NCBI GenBank assembly: GCA_002298075.1
Contig: DBLW01000096.1
Location: 1-8,449 of the forward strand
From: Bacteroidales bacterium UBA714
Lineage (GTDB): Bacteria > Bacteroidota > Bacteroidia > Bacteroidales > UBA932
Length of the DNA stretch: 8,449 nt
Direction: 5' to 3'
Positions 1 through 5,889 of this stretch are shown piece by piece (the stretch's first letter is position 1; each line of letters begins with the position of its first letter). The position numbers and the translations under genes were made by a program. Below the pieces are notes generated by a model that was not told the origin of the DNA, made no database searches, and saw nothing but the letters and a program-made list of their open reading frames with translations.

Positions 1-117
1 GAGCAAAACGTCAAGCTTGCTTTGCTTCTGCCGAACATTCCGGCTCCAAATTCCCAAAATAGGAAGGCCCATGGATATTTTTTAAGACAAATCCGGACAT
101 AATATTTATTATTTATG
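1..117. other. Unassigned left edge, no gene identified
   Basis: I cannot assign a gene here. On the plus strand, frame 1 is open from the window edge to a TAA at 100-102 (33 codons), so it could be the tail of a gene that starts outside. On the minus strand an ATG at 70-72 opens a frame that runs off the left edge (24 codons, beginning MGLPILGIWS). Neither peptide shows a family motif. The stretch from about 74 to 117 is AT-rich and looks like promoter DNA for the lrgAB pair. Confidence 0.4.
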
Positions 118-125
118 TACTTTTG
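118..125 (+). promoter_or_regulatory. Bacteroidota-type -7 box upstream of lrgA
   Basis: TACTTTTG matches the TAnnTTTG -7 consensus of Bacteroidota primary-sigma promoters exactly. It ends 26 bp before the lrgA ATG, so transcription would start near 130-133 with a leader of about 20 nt. I see no convincing -33 TTTG or TTG at the usual spacing. That element is often weak in this phylum, but its absence limits confidence. Confidence 0.5.
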
Positions 126-151
126 CCGCCCGTTCATAAAAAAAACAGATT

Positions 152-547
152 ATGTATTTGAAAGGCATATTGATTATTATCGGTTTCCTCGCATTGGGAA
201 ACGCGGCTTCGCTAATGCTCGGGAACTTCATCCCCGGAAGCGTATGCGGGATGGTCCTGCTCTTCGCAGCACTCGCCGCAAAAATCATCAAGGCGGACGA
301 GGTAAGGCCTGTGGCTGATTTCCTTACAAAGAACATGTCACTTTTCTTCGTGCCGGCATCAATAGGAATCATGGAGCAGTGGGGACTGATAAGCAGCAGC
401 CTCATAGGCTGGGTCGGGGTAATCCTCATCTCCACTTTGCTGGTTCTGATTTCGGTGGGAGGCACGCAAAGCTGCCTGATGAAAGCTCAGGATAAATTTC
501 TCAATAGGAGAACGGAAAAATGCGCCGGACACAAAAACTTATTATGA
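152..547 (+). CDS. lrgA: LrgA/CidA family membrane protein
   Basis: This 131-residue integral membrane protein belongs to the CidA/LrgA family. Four hydrophobic segments are visible, at about residues 3-24, 29-46, 61-79 and 84-102. The family signature is clear: an IPGSVCGM stretch at about 27-34, and NMSLFFVPASIGIM at about 61-74 (family pattern N-M-x-L-F-F-V-P-A). Classically LrgA is described as an antiholin-like regulator of murein hydrolase export and cell lysis. In several bacteria LrgAB-type pairs instead act as pyruvate or small-organic-acid transporters, so the substrate here is open. The ATG lies just downstream of a -7 box, with an A-rich leader and no Shine-Dalgarno sequence. The C-terminal 28 bp overlap lrgB in another frame, so the two are co-transcribed and probably translationally coupled. 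The last 15 or so residues are basic, non-conserved and set by the overlap. Confidence 0.9.
   Translation: MYLKGILIIIGFLALGNAASLMLGNFIPGSVCGMVLLFAALAAKIIKADEVRPVADFLTKNMSLFFVPASIGIMEQWGLISSSLIGWVGVILISTLLVLISVGGTQSCLMKAQDKFLNRRTEKCAGHKNLL
506..510 (+). promoter_or_regulatory. Ribosome binding site for lrgB
   Basis: AGGAG lies 9 nt upstream of the ATG at 520, inside the lrgA coding sequence. It is the clearest Shine-Dalgarno match in the window and supports 520 over the tandem ATGs at 544 and 547 as the lrgB start. The other genes have A/T-rich leaders without such a site. Confidence 0.6.
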
Positions 548-1266
548 TGCAAACATATGACATCCCTGACGGGCTGATTTACAATGTGCCTGTCATGCTG
601 GCCCTTACAATCGGGTCATACCTCCTTGGAATATATCTCAAGAACAAGTCCGGCCTGTCATTGCTGCATCCGTTCCTGATATGCATCCCGACGATAGTGG
701 CAATCCTTTATTTCACCGGAGTTCCGTGCAGTTTCTATATGGAGGCAAACGGGATAATCGAATTCATGCTCGGCCCGAGCGTCGTGGCACTCGGCCTTCT
801 TCTTTATGACCACATGGAAACAATAAGGAAAAATGCCCTTCCTATCCTCATATCCGTATTTACAGGAAGCGTAGTCGGTGTCGGAAGCGTCTATCTGCTG
901 TGCAGAATCTTTGCCCTCGATGAAATTTTCGTGAAATCACTTGAACCCAAATCAGTAACCACTCCGATAGCCATGGACCTTTCGGCATCACTCGGAGGCA
1001 ACGTGTCACTGACGGCAGTCTCGGTTGTCCTGTGCGGATTCATCGGGGCAGTAGCAGGGCCTGTGTTCCTGAGGATGTTCAGGATAGGCAACCCTGTGTC
1101 ACGCGGCCTGGCCCTCGGATGCTCCGCACATGGGCTGGGAACCTCGAGAGCCATCGAGACAGGAGCGGTGGAAGGCGCTGTGAGCGGACTTGCTATTGCG
1201 CTGATGGGACTGATGACAGCTATCGTCATTCCCATATTCAATCTTCTTTTTCCTTTGCAGCAGTAG
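520..1266 (+). CDS. lrgB: LrgB/CidB family membrane protein
   Basis: This is the 248-residue partner of LrgA, a multi-pass inner-membrane protein near the usual family length of about 230. Hallmarks are LGPSVVALGLLLYDH at about 84-98, the highly conserved EPKSVTTPIAMDLS block at about 142-155, and the C-terminal ALGCSAHGLGTSRAIE block at about 198-213, followed by a hydrophobic stretch near the end. LrgB proteins work with LrgA. Proposed roles range from control of autolysis to uptake of pyruvate, and the plant relative PLGG1 carries glycolate and glycerate. The sequence alone does not choose between these. The ATG at 520 is preferred because AGGAG precedes it at good spacing. Starts at 544 or 547 would remove 8 or 9 residues and nearly abolish the overlap with lrgA. 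No regulator of the LytSR type is present in the window. Confidence 0.93.
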   Translation: MRRTQKLIMMQTYDIPDGLIYNVPVMLALTIGSYLLGIYLKNKSGLSLLHPFLICIPTIVAILYFTGVPCSFYMEANGIIEFMLGPSVVALGLLLYDHMETIRKNALPILISVFTGSVVGVGSVYLLCRIFALDEIFVKSLEPKSVTTPIAMDLSASLGGNVSLTAVSVVLCGFIGAVAGPVFLRMFRIGNPVSRGLALGCSAHGLGTSRAIETGAVEGAVSGLAIALMGLMTAIVIPIFNLLFPLQQ

Positions 1267-1295
1267 CCCCACAAGCATCCGCACCGATATCTCTA

Positions 1296-2381
1296 TCAGA
1301 TGTTCTCAAGAGAAAAGCCGTCAGAGCACCACGTGCAGAATGCTCCGCCGTCATCATATATAAGGCAGCCCTCCACTTCAGGTGACGAAGATATGAACTC
1401 TTTGGAAGCCTCAAGACCTATTACCATGCAATAGGTAGCATAAGCGTCAGCAAGCATGCCGTCGTGCGCTACAATTGTCGCGCTCAGGAGCGAATGGCTG
1501 ACCGGATAACCGGTGCGCGGGTCAATTGTATGGGAATATTTCTTCCCGTCACGCATATAGAATTTGCGGTAGTTTCCTGATGTAACGACCCCGTGAGGTC
1601 CCTCCGGAACCCGGAATATTCCGTGCATCTGAGCCCCAGGGTCATTGTTTCCGTCAACAGGGCGGTCTATGCCGAGAGTCCACGGCTTGCCCTGCGGATT
1701 CTTTCCGTCGCAGAAGATTTCACCGATTTCAACCATCATATCCTTCACTCCTATCGAATAAAGATATCGTGCGACCACATCGCAGCTATAGCCCTGGGCT
1801 ATGGCATTATAGTTGAGCCTCGGCAAAACGGTGTCCGCCTCACAGACAAGCATGGCAGCCGGCTCCAATGTTCCGTCAGGGGAAATCGCCTTGCGGATGT
1901 CATCCTTGAGACGTCCCATACCTGACATTGCGAGCATCTGCCGGACTTTCCCGTCAGAAGGCATGGCGTCATCAGTAAATCCGAAGCCCCATATATCATA
2001 AAGCGGAGCAGAAGCCACGTCAACTGCCCCAGAGGTGATGTCATATACACGGCGTGCATGTCCATAAATATCAATGAACAGGCTGTCCGGAGTCACAGTC
2101 CGGCCGGCATTGAAGCGGCTGAGCAATGAATTCCTGTTATACCCGGAAAGCGAGCTGTCGATGTTCTGAAGAATTGCATCCACTGAGTCACGGACAGTCT
2201 CAGCCGGAACCTTAATCATGCCGCCGGTTCCGTTGAGATTGATTTTGACTGTATATGTGCCTCCCTGGGCATATCCGGAAATGGTGATGTACCTGTCAGA
2301 CGGTGCACAGCCCACTGCTGCGGCAGCAATTGCAGCCATGCAGATGCAGGCTCTCATATTCTTGAAAAATTTTTCCATCAT
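1296..2381 (-). CDS. apbE: FAD:protein FMN transferase, ApbE family lipoprotein
   Basis: A 361-residue ApbE-family protein, full length for the family. Members use FAD and Mg2+ to attach FMN covalently to a Thr or Ser of periplasmic electron-transfer proteins such as NqrC or RnfG. The N-terminus is a lipoprotein signal: basic residues, an Ala-rich core and AAVGC with Cys25 as the lipidation site. No acidic export signal follows, so it probably faces the periplasm. Motifs in order: GGTYTV (40-45), SLSGYNRNSLLSRFN (77-91), VDVASAPLYDIWGFG (120-134), LNYNAIAQGYSCDVVA (189-204), VTSGNYRKFY (266-275), SHTIDPRTGYPV (283-294) and ADAYAT (311-316). Asp312 and Thr316 are the likely metal-site residues. 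The usual IGG(E/D) motif reads EIGEI here (219-222). No substrate with a flavinylation motif is encoded nearby. The gene is convergent with lrgB across 29 bp with no visible terminator, and divergent from the FISUMP gene. Tandem ATGs at 2381 and 2378 leave the exact start uncertain by one codon. Confidence 0.93.
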   Translation of the reverse strand: MMEKFFKNMRACICMAAIAAAAVGCAPSDRYITISGYAQGGTYTVKINLNGTGGMIKVPAETVRDSVDAILQNIDSSLSGYNRNSLLSRFNAGRTVTPDSLFIDIYGHARRVYDITSGAVDVASAPLYDIWGFGFTDDAMPSDGKVRQMLAMSGMGRLKDDIRKAISPDGTLEPAAMLVCEADTVLPRLNYNAIAQGYSCDVVARYLYSIGVKDMMVEIGEIFCDGKNPQGKPWTLGIDRPVDGNNDPGAQMHGIFRVPEGPHGVVTSGNYRKFYMRDGKKYSHTIDPRTGYPVSHSLLSATIVAHDGMLADAYATYCMVIGLEASKEFISSSPEVEGCLIYDDGGAFCTWCSDGFSLENI

Positions 2382-2428
2382 ATCTATGAAAATTCATGTT
2401 CAGCCGGACTCTTCCGCAATCCGGCGCA

Positions 2429-2436
2429 CAAAAATA
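2429..2436 (-). promoter_or_regulatory. Bacteroidota-type -7 box upstream of apbE
   Basis: Read on the minus strand this is TATTTTTG, an exact match to TAnnTTTG. It lies 47 bp before the apbE start, which gives a leader of about 40 nt. No clear -33 element is seen. It shares the 242-bp divergent intergenic region with the -7 box of the FISUMP gene, about 150 bp away. I see nothing else definable in that region. Confidence 0.45.
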
Positions 2437-2587
2437 GTCATTAATTCCATTCCGACATCCTCCTGTACCCTGACAATCCGAAATTTCTCCGGCTATGCAC
2501 AATTACGCAGCTCCGGCGCTAACCACTCTCATACGGCATAGCGGCAAAGTATTTGCATGCAGGCACAGGTTTTTTAAATTAAAACCG

Positions 2588-2595
2588 TATATTTG
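2588..2595 (+). promoter_or_regulatory. Bacteroidota-type -7 box upstream of the FISUMP lipoprotein gene
   Basis: TATATTTG matches TAnnTTTG exactly and is preceded by an AT-rich stretch (2570-2584). Transcription would begin around 2600-2603, about 22 nt before the ATG at 2624. This supports the downstream start over a frame extension to 2495, which would place the promoter inside the coding region. A TTTG at 2552-2555 is too far upstream to serve as its -33 element. Confidence 0.5.
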
Positions 2596-2623
2596 CAAAT
2601 TGCACTTTAACAATCGACAACAG

Positions 2624-3727
2624 ATGAAGATGAGTTTAAGAAAACTTAATTCAATTATTTTGGCCGGGGCAGTAATCCTGTCCGCAGTTTCATGCAAAGA
2701 CGATGACGAGCTTACGGCAGGCCCTTCACTGAACGGCAAATTGAAAATATCCGTACCGGCATACATAGCCCAGAAAGCTACAGTCGCAATGAAACAGACC
2801 GGCGCGTCACATCCGGAGGGCGCAGGAATCGGCTACAGCTGGAGAGTGACCCCCGTAATGACAAAAAGCGACACAACAAGGCTGGAAAGCGGACTTGACA
2901 AGGACGGAAACGAATCCGACGGTTCTTTCACATATACTTTCCCAGACACATTGAAGGCATACACAGTGACTTGCTATGCTTTCGCAAAAGGTTATTCCGG
3001 AATTACGGCTACGGCATATCCGGAGATTGTCAAGGGAGGCGTGAACGGTTCAGTTACCGGAATCGACTTTTCAAGCAGCAAGACCGAGACAATAGCAGGA
3101 CAGACCTACTATATAACAAGCATAGGCGGACGTGACTGGCTCAGGCGCAATGTTTCAAACGGCAACTCCGGCCTTCCATACCGCAACTGCAAAGCCATGA
3201 ACGATGTCTTGGGCCGTTTCTACAATTGGAACGATGCAAAGAACGCATGTCCCCAGGGATGGGAACTTCCTTCAGAAGAAGACTGGACAGCATTGGCAAA
3301 AGCGGCAGGTGCGTCTGGTGAGCCTGAAAAATACAAGAAAATCGAAGGAGTCGCCGCGGCACTAATGGCGGACGCAAAATTCAACGGGACAAAAATGTGG
3401 GAATACTGGCCGGCGGTCGGTGAGATAACTGACGCGGCAGGAATCTCCATGATACCAGCAGGCTTCACTTCATTGGGCACAGCCGACCCGAATTCTGAAG
3501 AAAATGCAGAAAAAAGCCCTCTCCGCCCGCATATGGAGTTCCTGTATCCGGGAGCGGTCTTCCAGGGAGTGAAAGAATATGCCGTATTCTGGACCGGAGA
3601 CCTGGTGGAGGGAGAGCCCGGCATGGCATACTACAGGTACATCATTGCCGACCAGCCTGACCTGCAGATAGGAAAAGGAGACATAAACACATTCGGAGCA
3701 TCAGTCAGATGCGTCCGCAAAAAATAA
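2624..3727 (+). CDS. FISUMP-domain lipoprotein, probably surface exposed
   Basis: This 367-residue lipoprotein has a C-terminal FISUMP domain (Fibrobacter succinogenes major paralogous domain, function unknown). The ATG at 2624 gives a short basic N-terminus, a hydrophobic core and SAVSC with Cys24 lipidated. The frame is open back to 2495, but that 43-residue extension would bury the signal peptide. The cysteine is followed by KDDDE, which resembles the Bacteroidota lipoprotein export signal (Lys or Ser followed by acidic residues) and suggests outer-membrane surface display. Residues about 35-155 are rich in beta-prone sequence and may be an Ig- or PKD-like domain, which is inference. The FISUMP part runs from about 160 to the end: GGRDWLRRN (168-176), FYNWNDAKNACPQGWELPSEEDW (199-221, key residues Cys209, Pro210, Gly212, Trp213, Leu215, Pro216 and Trp221), and the characteristic ending ASVRCV with Cys363. 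Such proteins are often adhesin-like or cell-surface, but no activity is established. lemA begins 33 bp downstream, so co-transcription is likely. Confidence 0.88.
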   Translation: MKMSLRKLNSIILAGAVILSAVSCKDDDELTAGPSLNGKLKISVPAYIAQKATVAMKQTGASHPEGAGIGYSWRVTPVMTKSDTTRLESGLDKDGNESDGSFTYTFPDTLKAYTVTCYAFAKGYSGITATAYPEIVKGGVNGSVTGIDFSSSKTETIAGQTYYITSIGGRDWLRRNVSNGNSGLPYRNCKAMNDVLGRFYNWNDAKNACPQGWELPSEEDWTALAKAAGASGEPEKYKKIEGVAAALMADAKFNGTKMWEYWPAVGEITDAAGISMIPAGFTSLGTADPNSEENAEKSPLRPHMEFLYPGAVFQGVKEYAVFWTGDLVEGEPGMAYYRYIIADQPDLQIGKGDINTFGASVRCVRKK

Positions 3728-3760
3728 TATCCCGGCAAGGGGCATAAAATCTTTAAAGAC

Positions 3761-4351
3761 ATGAAAAAAGGTATAATAGCATTGATTGCAGTAGCAGCCG
3801 TCCTTCTTGGTTGCTTCCTGTGGGCACAGAACGCATTCAACAGGATGGTAACGGCAGAAGAGGGAGTAAGCGCGGCATGGTCACAGGTCGAGAACGTCTA
3901 CCAGCGCAGGGCAGACCTGATTCCGAATCTCGTCGCCACAGTGAAAGGATATGCCGAGCATGAGTCCAGGACACTTGAGAATGTAATCGCAGCACGATCA
4001 AAGGCGACACAGGTCACTGTTGACCCGGAGAATCTTTCCGCAGAAGACATCGCCCGCTTCAATCAGGCCCAGGGAGAGCTTTCAAGCGCACTCGGAAGGC
4101 TGCTCATGATTACGGAGAATTATCCTGACCTTAAGGCAAACAAGAACTTCAGCGAGCTTCAGGCACAGCTGGAAGGCACTGAAAACAGGATTGCCACAGA
4201 AAGGATGAAATTCAACGAGGCTGCAAGGAGCTACAACACCCTCATCAGAAGATTCCCGTCAAACATCATCGCTTCCATGTTCGGATTCGAGAAAAAGGGA
4301 TATTTTGAGGCACAGGCCGGGGCGGAAACTGCACCTAAAGTAGAATTCTGA
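3761..4351 (+). CDS. lemA: LemA family protein
   Basis: This 196-residue LemA-family protein has typical length and is complete. One N-terminal hydrophobic helix (about residues 4-22) follows MKK. A long helical, coiled-coil-prone domain comes next. The signature VENVYQRRADLIPNLVATVKGY (43-64) is intact, as are the GELSSALGRLLMITENYPDLKAN region (105-127) and FNEAARSYNTLIRRFPSNIIA (141-161). Family members are membrane-anchored with the helical domain outside the cytoplasm. They are widespread and often encoded next to TPM-domain proteins, as here, but their biochemical role is not settled. Cys18 sits in LLGC, which only loosely resembles a lipobox and is followed by more hydrophobic residues, so I read it as part of the membrane helix. 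I see no promoter in the 33-bp gap after the FISUMP gene and no Shine-Dalgarno sequence. A terminator-like hairpin follows 27 bp after the stop. Confidence 0.95.
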   Translation: MKKGIIALIAVAAVLLGCFLWAQNAFNRMVTAEEGVSAAWSQVENVYQRRADLIPNLVATVKGYAEHESRTLENVIAARSKATQVTVDPENLSAEDIARFNQAQGELSSALGRLLMITENYPDLKANKNFSELQAQLEGTENRIATERMKFNEAARSYNTLIRRFPSNIIASMFGFEKKGYFEAQAGAETAPKVEF

Positions 4352-4378
4352 TAAACAATATCCTATTTTGAGAATTAT

Positions 4379-4423
4379 CTGACCGCGGCACGGCAGCCCT
4401 CTGCCTGGACACGGTCAGTTTTT
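4379..4423 (+). terminator. Two-tier hairpin with T-run between lemA and the TPM gene
   Basis: CTGACCG (4379-4385) pairs perfectly with CGGTCAG (4412-4418), and TTTTT follows at 4419-4423. Inside the loop GGCAG (4392-4396) pairs with CTGCC (4401-4405) around a CCCT loop. The two stems are separated by a symmetric 6 by 6 internal loop. This has the form of an intrinsic terminator for lemA. The TPM ATG is only 11 bp beyond the T-run, leaving no room for a separate promoter, so it more likely acts as a partial terminator or attenuator within the operon. Folding was done by eye, with no energy calculated. Confidence 0.65.
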
Positions 4424-4434
4424 ATTTGCCATAT

Positions 4435-5229
4435 ATGAAAAAGAATCCGATACACTATTGCCTGTGGCTTGCTGCGCTGCTCTGCATCTCATACGTATTC
4501 GCCATCACGGCATCGGCCATACCGCAGCGTCCCCAGCCCCCTCGCCTGGTAAACGACTTAGCAGGCATATTCACTCCGGCGCAGACAGCATCTCTTGAAA
4601 GGGTCCTGACCGCTTTCGACGACTCGACCTCAAACCAGATAGCCGTGATAACCGTGACGGACCTGGAAGGATATGAGGCCTCCGAATATGCCACAAGGAC
4701 AGGAATAGAATGGCAGGTCGGGAGCAGCGGTTTCAACAACGGAATCGTAATGCTCATCAAGCCAAAGACTGGAAAGTCATCCGGAGAAGTGTTCATTGCT
4801 GTGGGATACGGCCTTGAAGGAGCTATTCCGGACGCATATGCCAAAAGGATAATCGACAATGAGATGATTCCCAGATTCATGGAAAACGATTATTTTGCAG
4901 GTGCCGCTGCCGGCTGCGTAACATTGATGAAGCTGGCATCCGGAGAAATCTCGGAGCCGCGTGAGAGGAAGAATTATGATGCGCTTATATCCGTTGCATT
5001 CGTCATATTGCTCATAGTGCTGGCCGTGATAATCTCGATAGCTGACAAGAACGGCAAGAACGGAGGCTCTAACGGCGGAAGAGGACGGCGCATATACACC
5101 GGACCGGTCATCATCGGCGGAAGAGGCCCATTTGGAGGAGGGGGTTCATTCGGAGGTGGATTCGGCGGCGGTTTCGGAGGCTTCGGAGGAGGTTCCTTCG
5201 GAGGCGGAGGAGCAGGAGGAAAATGGTAA
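4435..5229 (+). CDS. TPM-domain membrane protein with Gly/Phe-rich tail (YgcG-like)
   Basis: A 264-residue protein with an N-terminal signal peptide (hydrophobic at about 9-26, probable cleavage after ASA at 26-28) and a TPM domain (about 38-170). The domain begins with VNDLAGIFTPAQ (39-50) and contains GYGLEGAIPDAYAKRII (124-140) and IPRFMENDYFAGA (145-157). One transmembrane helix follows at about 185-204, then a short basic segment and a low-complexity Gly/Phe/Ser tail (about 228-262) ending GKW. This matches the TPM_phosphatase family (YgcG/Psb32-like). Plant relatives help repair photosystem II and some show phosphatase activity, but the bacterial function is largely unknown. By topology the TPM domain is periplasmic and the Gly-rich tail cytoplasmic. 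lemA immediately upstream is the usual partner. The frame is open to a TTG at 4426, but the ATG at 4435 gives the normal MKK start. No Shine-Dalgarno sequence is seen. Confidence 0.92.
   Translation: MKKNPIHYCLWLAALLCISYVFAITASAIPQRPQPPRLVNDLAGIFTPAQTASLERVLTAFDDSTSNQIAVITVTDLEGYEASEYATRTGIEWQVGSSGFNNGIVMLIKPKTGKSSGEVFIAVGYGLEGAIPDAYAKRIIDNEMIPRFMENDYFAGAAAGCVTLMKLASGEISEPRERKNYDALISVAFVILLIVLAVIISIADKNGKNGGSNGGRGRRIYTGPVIIGGRGPFGGGGSFGGGFGGGFGGFGGGSFGGGGAGGKW
5131..5220 (+). repeat. Imperfect GGA/GGC-TTC repeats encoding the Gly/Phe-rich tail
   Basis: About 90 bp of imperfect short repeats encode residues 233-262 of the TPM protein, as runs of two to four glycines broken by Phe, Phe-Gly or Ser-Phe. 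Glycine codons alternate between GGA, GGC and GGT, so the repeat is degenerate at the DNA level and more conserved at the protein level. Tails of this kind are common on YgcG-like proteins. Such tracts can vary in length between strains. Confidence 0.7.
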
Positions 5230-5262
5230 GGGACATCGCCATACGTTCCGGGAACGGCTGGC

Positions 5263-5889
5263 TCAGCGCAAATCTGTTACAGTCCAATCCGCTCCGAAAG
5301 CAAAGTCAGGACGGAAAGCACCCGAAGGCTTATTCATAAGGGACTTCATGGAGACGACCTCTACCTTTACGTCAGTTCCGTCTGACATGCTGAATTCCCC
5401 GCCCAGCAAAATACCGGCGGACGTGACATCCACGTCCGCCTTTTTTATTCCGCAGTCTTCTTTTGCAGACAGTTCATATCTGTACCTGTTTCCGGATGAA
5501 GATGCATTCCGGACATAAAACAACTCATCAAGACGTACAATCAGCAGCGCAGGATTTCCCAAAGCCGCACCTGTCACGTTTTCAGCAGTCTCCACCACAG
5601 CCTCCAGTGCATCATGGTCAACAGTCCAGACTGATTCCCCGTCACAGAAAATATCCAGTCCGTTCCCTGACATGAAATAAGAGTCCCCCTGCACAAGCAA
5701 AGTGGCCTCCCCCTTCAGCAAGGTCTTTCCGAACCTACCTTCATAGCTGAGCACAAGCTCCACGCAAGATGATGAAAAAGCATTGTACAGCCTGTCCAAT
5801 GGCGATTGGGCAAGAGCAGCGGCACAAGACAGCACCGCCACAAAAGCCGTCAGCACAATTTTTTCCGCTATTGCCGCCATAACCGTCAT
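5263..5889 (-). CDS. lolA: LolA-like outer-membrane lipoprotein carrier protein
   Basis: A 208-residue secreted protein of the LolA-like family. LolA carries lipoproteins across the periplasm from the inner to the outer membrane. Residues 1-27 form a signal peptide (cleavage predicted after AALA). The mature part shows family features: an alternating beta pattern with GEATLLVQGDSYFMSGNG (60-77), the conserved IFCDGESVWTVD (80-91), and the ending DWTVTDLR (201-208), which resembles the C-terminal V-T-D-L-R seen in Bacteroidota LolA-like proteins. The start codon overlaps the ftsK stop (ATGA at 5889-5886), which indicates co-transcription and translational coupling with ftsK. An ATG at 5880 is an alternative start 3 codons in. 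A plus-strand intrinsic terminator lies within codons 151-158. The gene ends 33 bp from the convergent TPM gene. I am confident of the family, less so that it is the main LolA of the cell. Confidence 0.85.
   Translation of the reverse strand: MTVMAAIAEKIVLTAFVAVLSCAAALAQSPLDRLYNAFSSSCVELVLSYEGRFGKTLLKGEATLLVQGDSYFMSGNGLDIFCDGESVWTVDHDALEAVVETAENVTGAALGNPALLIVRLDELFYVRNASSSGNRYRYELSAKEDCGIKKADVDVTSAGILLGGEFSMSDGTDVKVEVVSMKSLMNKPSGAFRPDFAFGADWTVTDLR
5416..5446 (+). terminator. Strong intrinsic terminator for the plus-strand TPM transcript, inside lolA
   Basis: GGCGGACGTG (5416-5425) pairs perfectly over 10 bp with CACGTCCGCC (5431-5440) around the 5-nt loop ACATC. A run of six T follows at 5441-5446, then ATT. 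This is the textbook form of an intrinsic terminator read on the plus strand. It lies 187 bp past the TPM stop and within the convergent lolA-like coding sequence, where the same bases encode Ala151-Asp-Val-Asp-Val-Thr-Ser-Ala158. On the minus strand the hairpin is not followed by a clean T-run, so it should not stop ftsK-lolA transcription. Confidence 0.75.

Noticed and set aside
109..465. Minus-strand open frame of 118 codons opposite lrgA
   Set aside because: It lies antisense across lrgA and its promoter and shows no domain pattern. The plus-strand frame has clear LrgA motifs.
1267..1295. Search for a terminator between the convergent lrgB and apbE genes
   Set aside because: No GC-rich dyad with a T-run is visible in the 29 bp gap or just beyond it on either strand. 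Termination there may be Rho-dependent.
2495..2623. Upstream extension of the FISUMP gene to an ATG at 2495
   Set aside because: It would put 43 residues before a standard lipoprotein signal peptide and place the -7 box at 2588-2595 inside the gene.
3797..3820. Lipobox-like LLGC in LemA (Cys18)
   Set aside because: The hydrophobic stretch continues past the cysteine and family members keep this helix as a membrane anchor, so lipidation is unlikely.
4426..4434. TTG start for the TPM gene
   Set aside because: It adds only three residues before a normal MKK signal-peptide start and sits closer still to the hairpin T-run.
5244..5256. Palindrome CGTTCCGGGAACG between the TPM gene and the lolA-like gene, considered as a bidirectional terminator
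   Set aside because: Only a 5-bp stem with a 3-nt loop can form and there is no T-run on either strand. It could be chance or a weak structure.
5132..5518. Plus-strand frame of 128 codons spanning the end of the TPM gene and the 3' part of the lolA-like gene
   Set aside because: It is an out-of-frame reading of the Gly-rich repeat followed by antisense lolA sequence, with no start context or domain.
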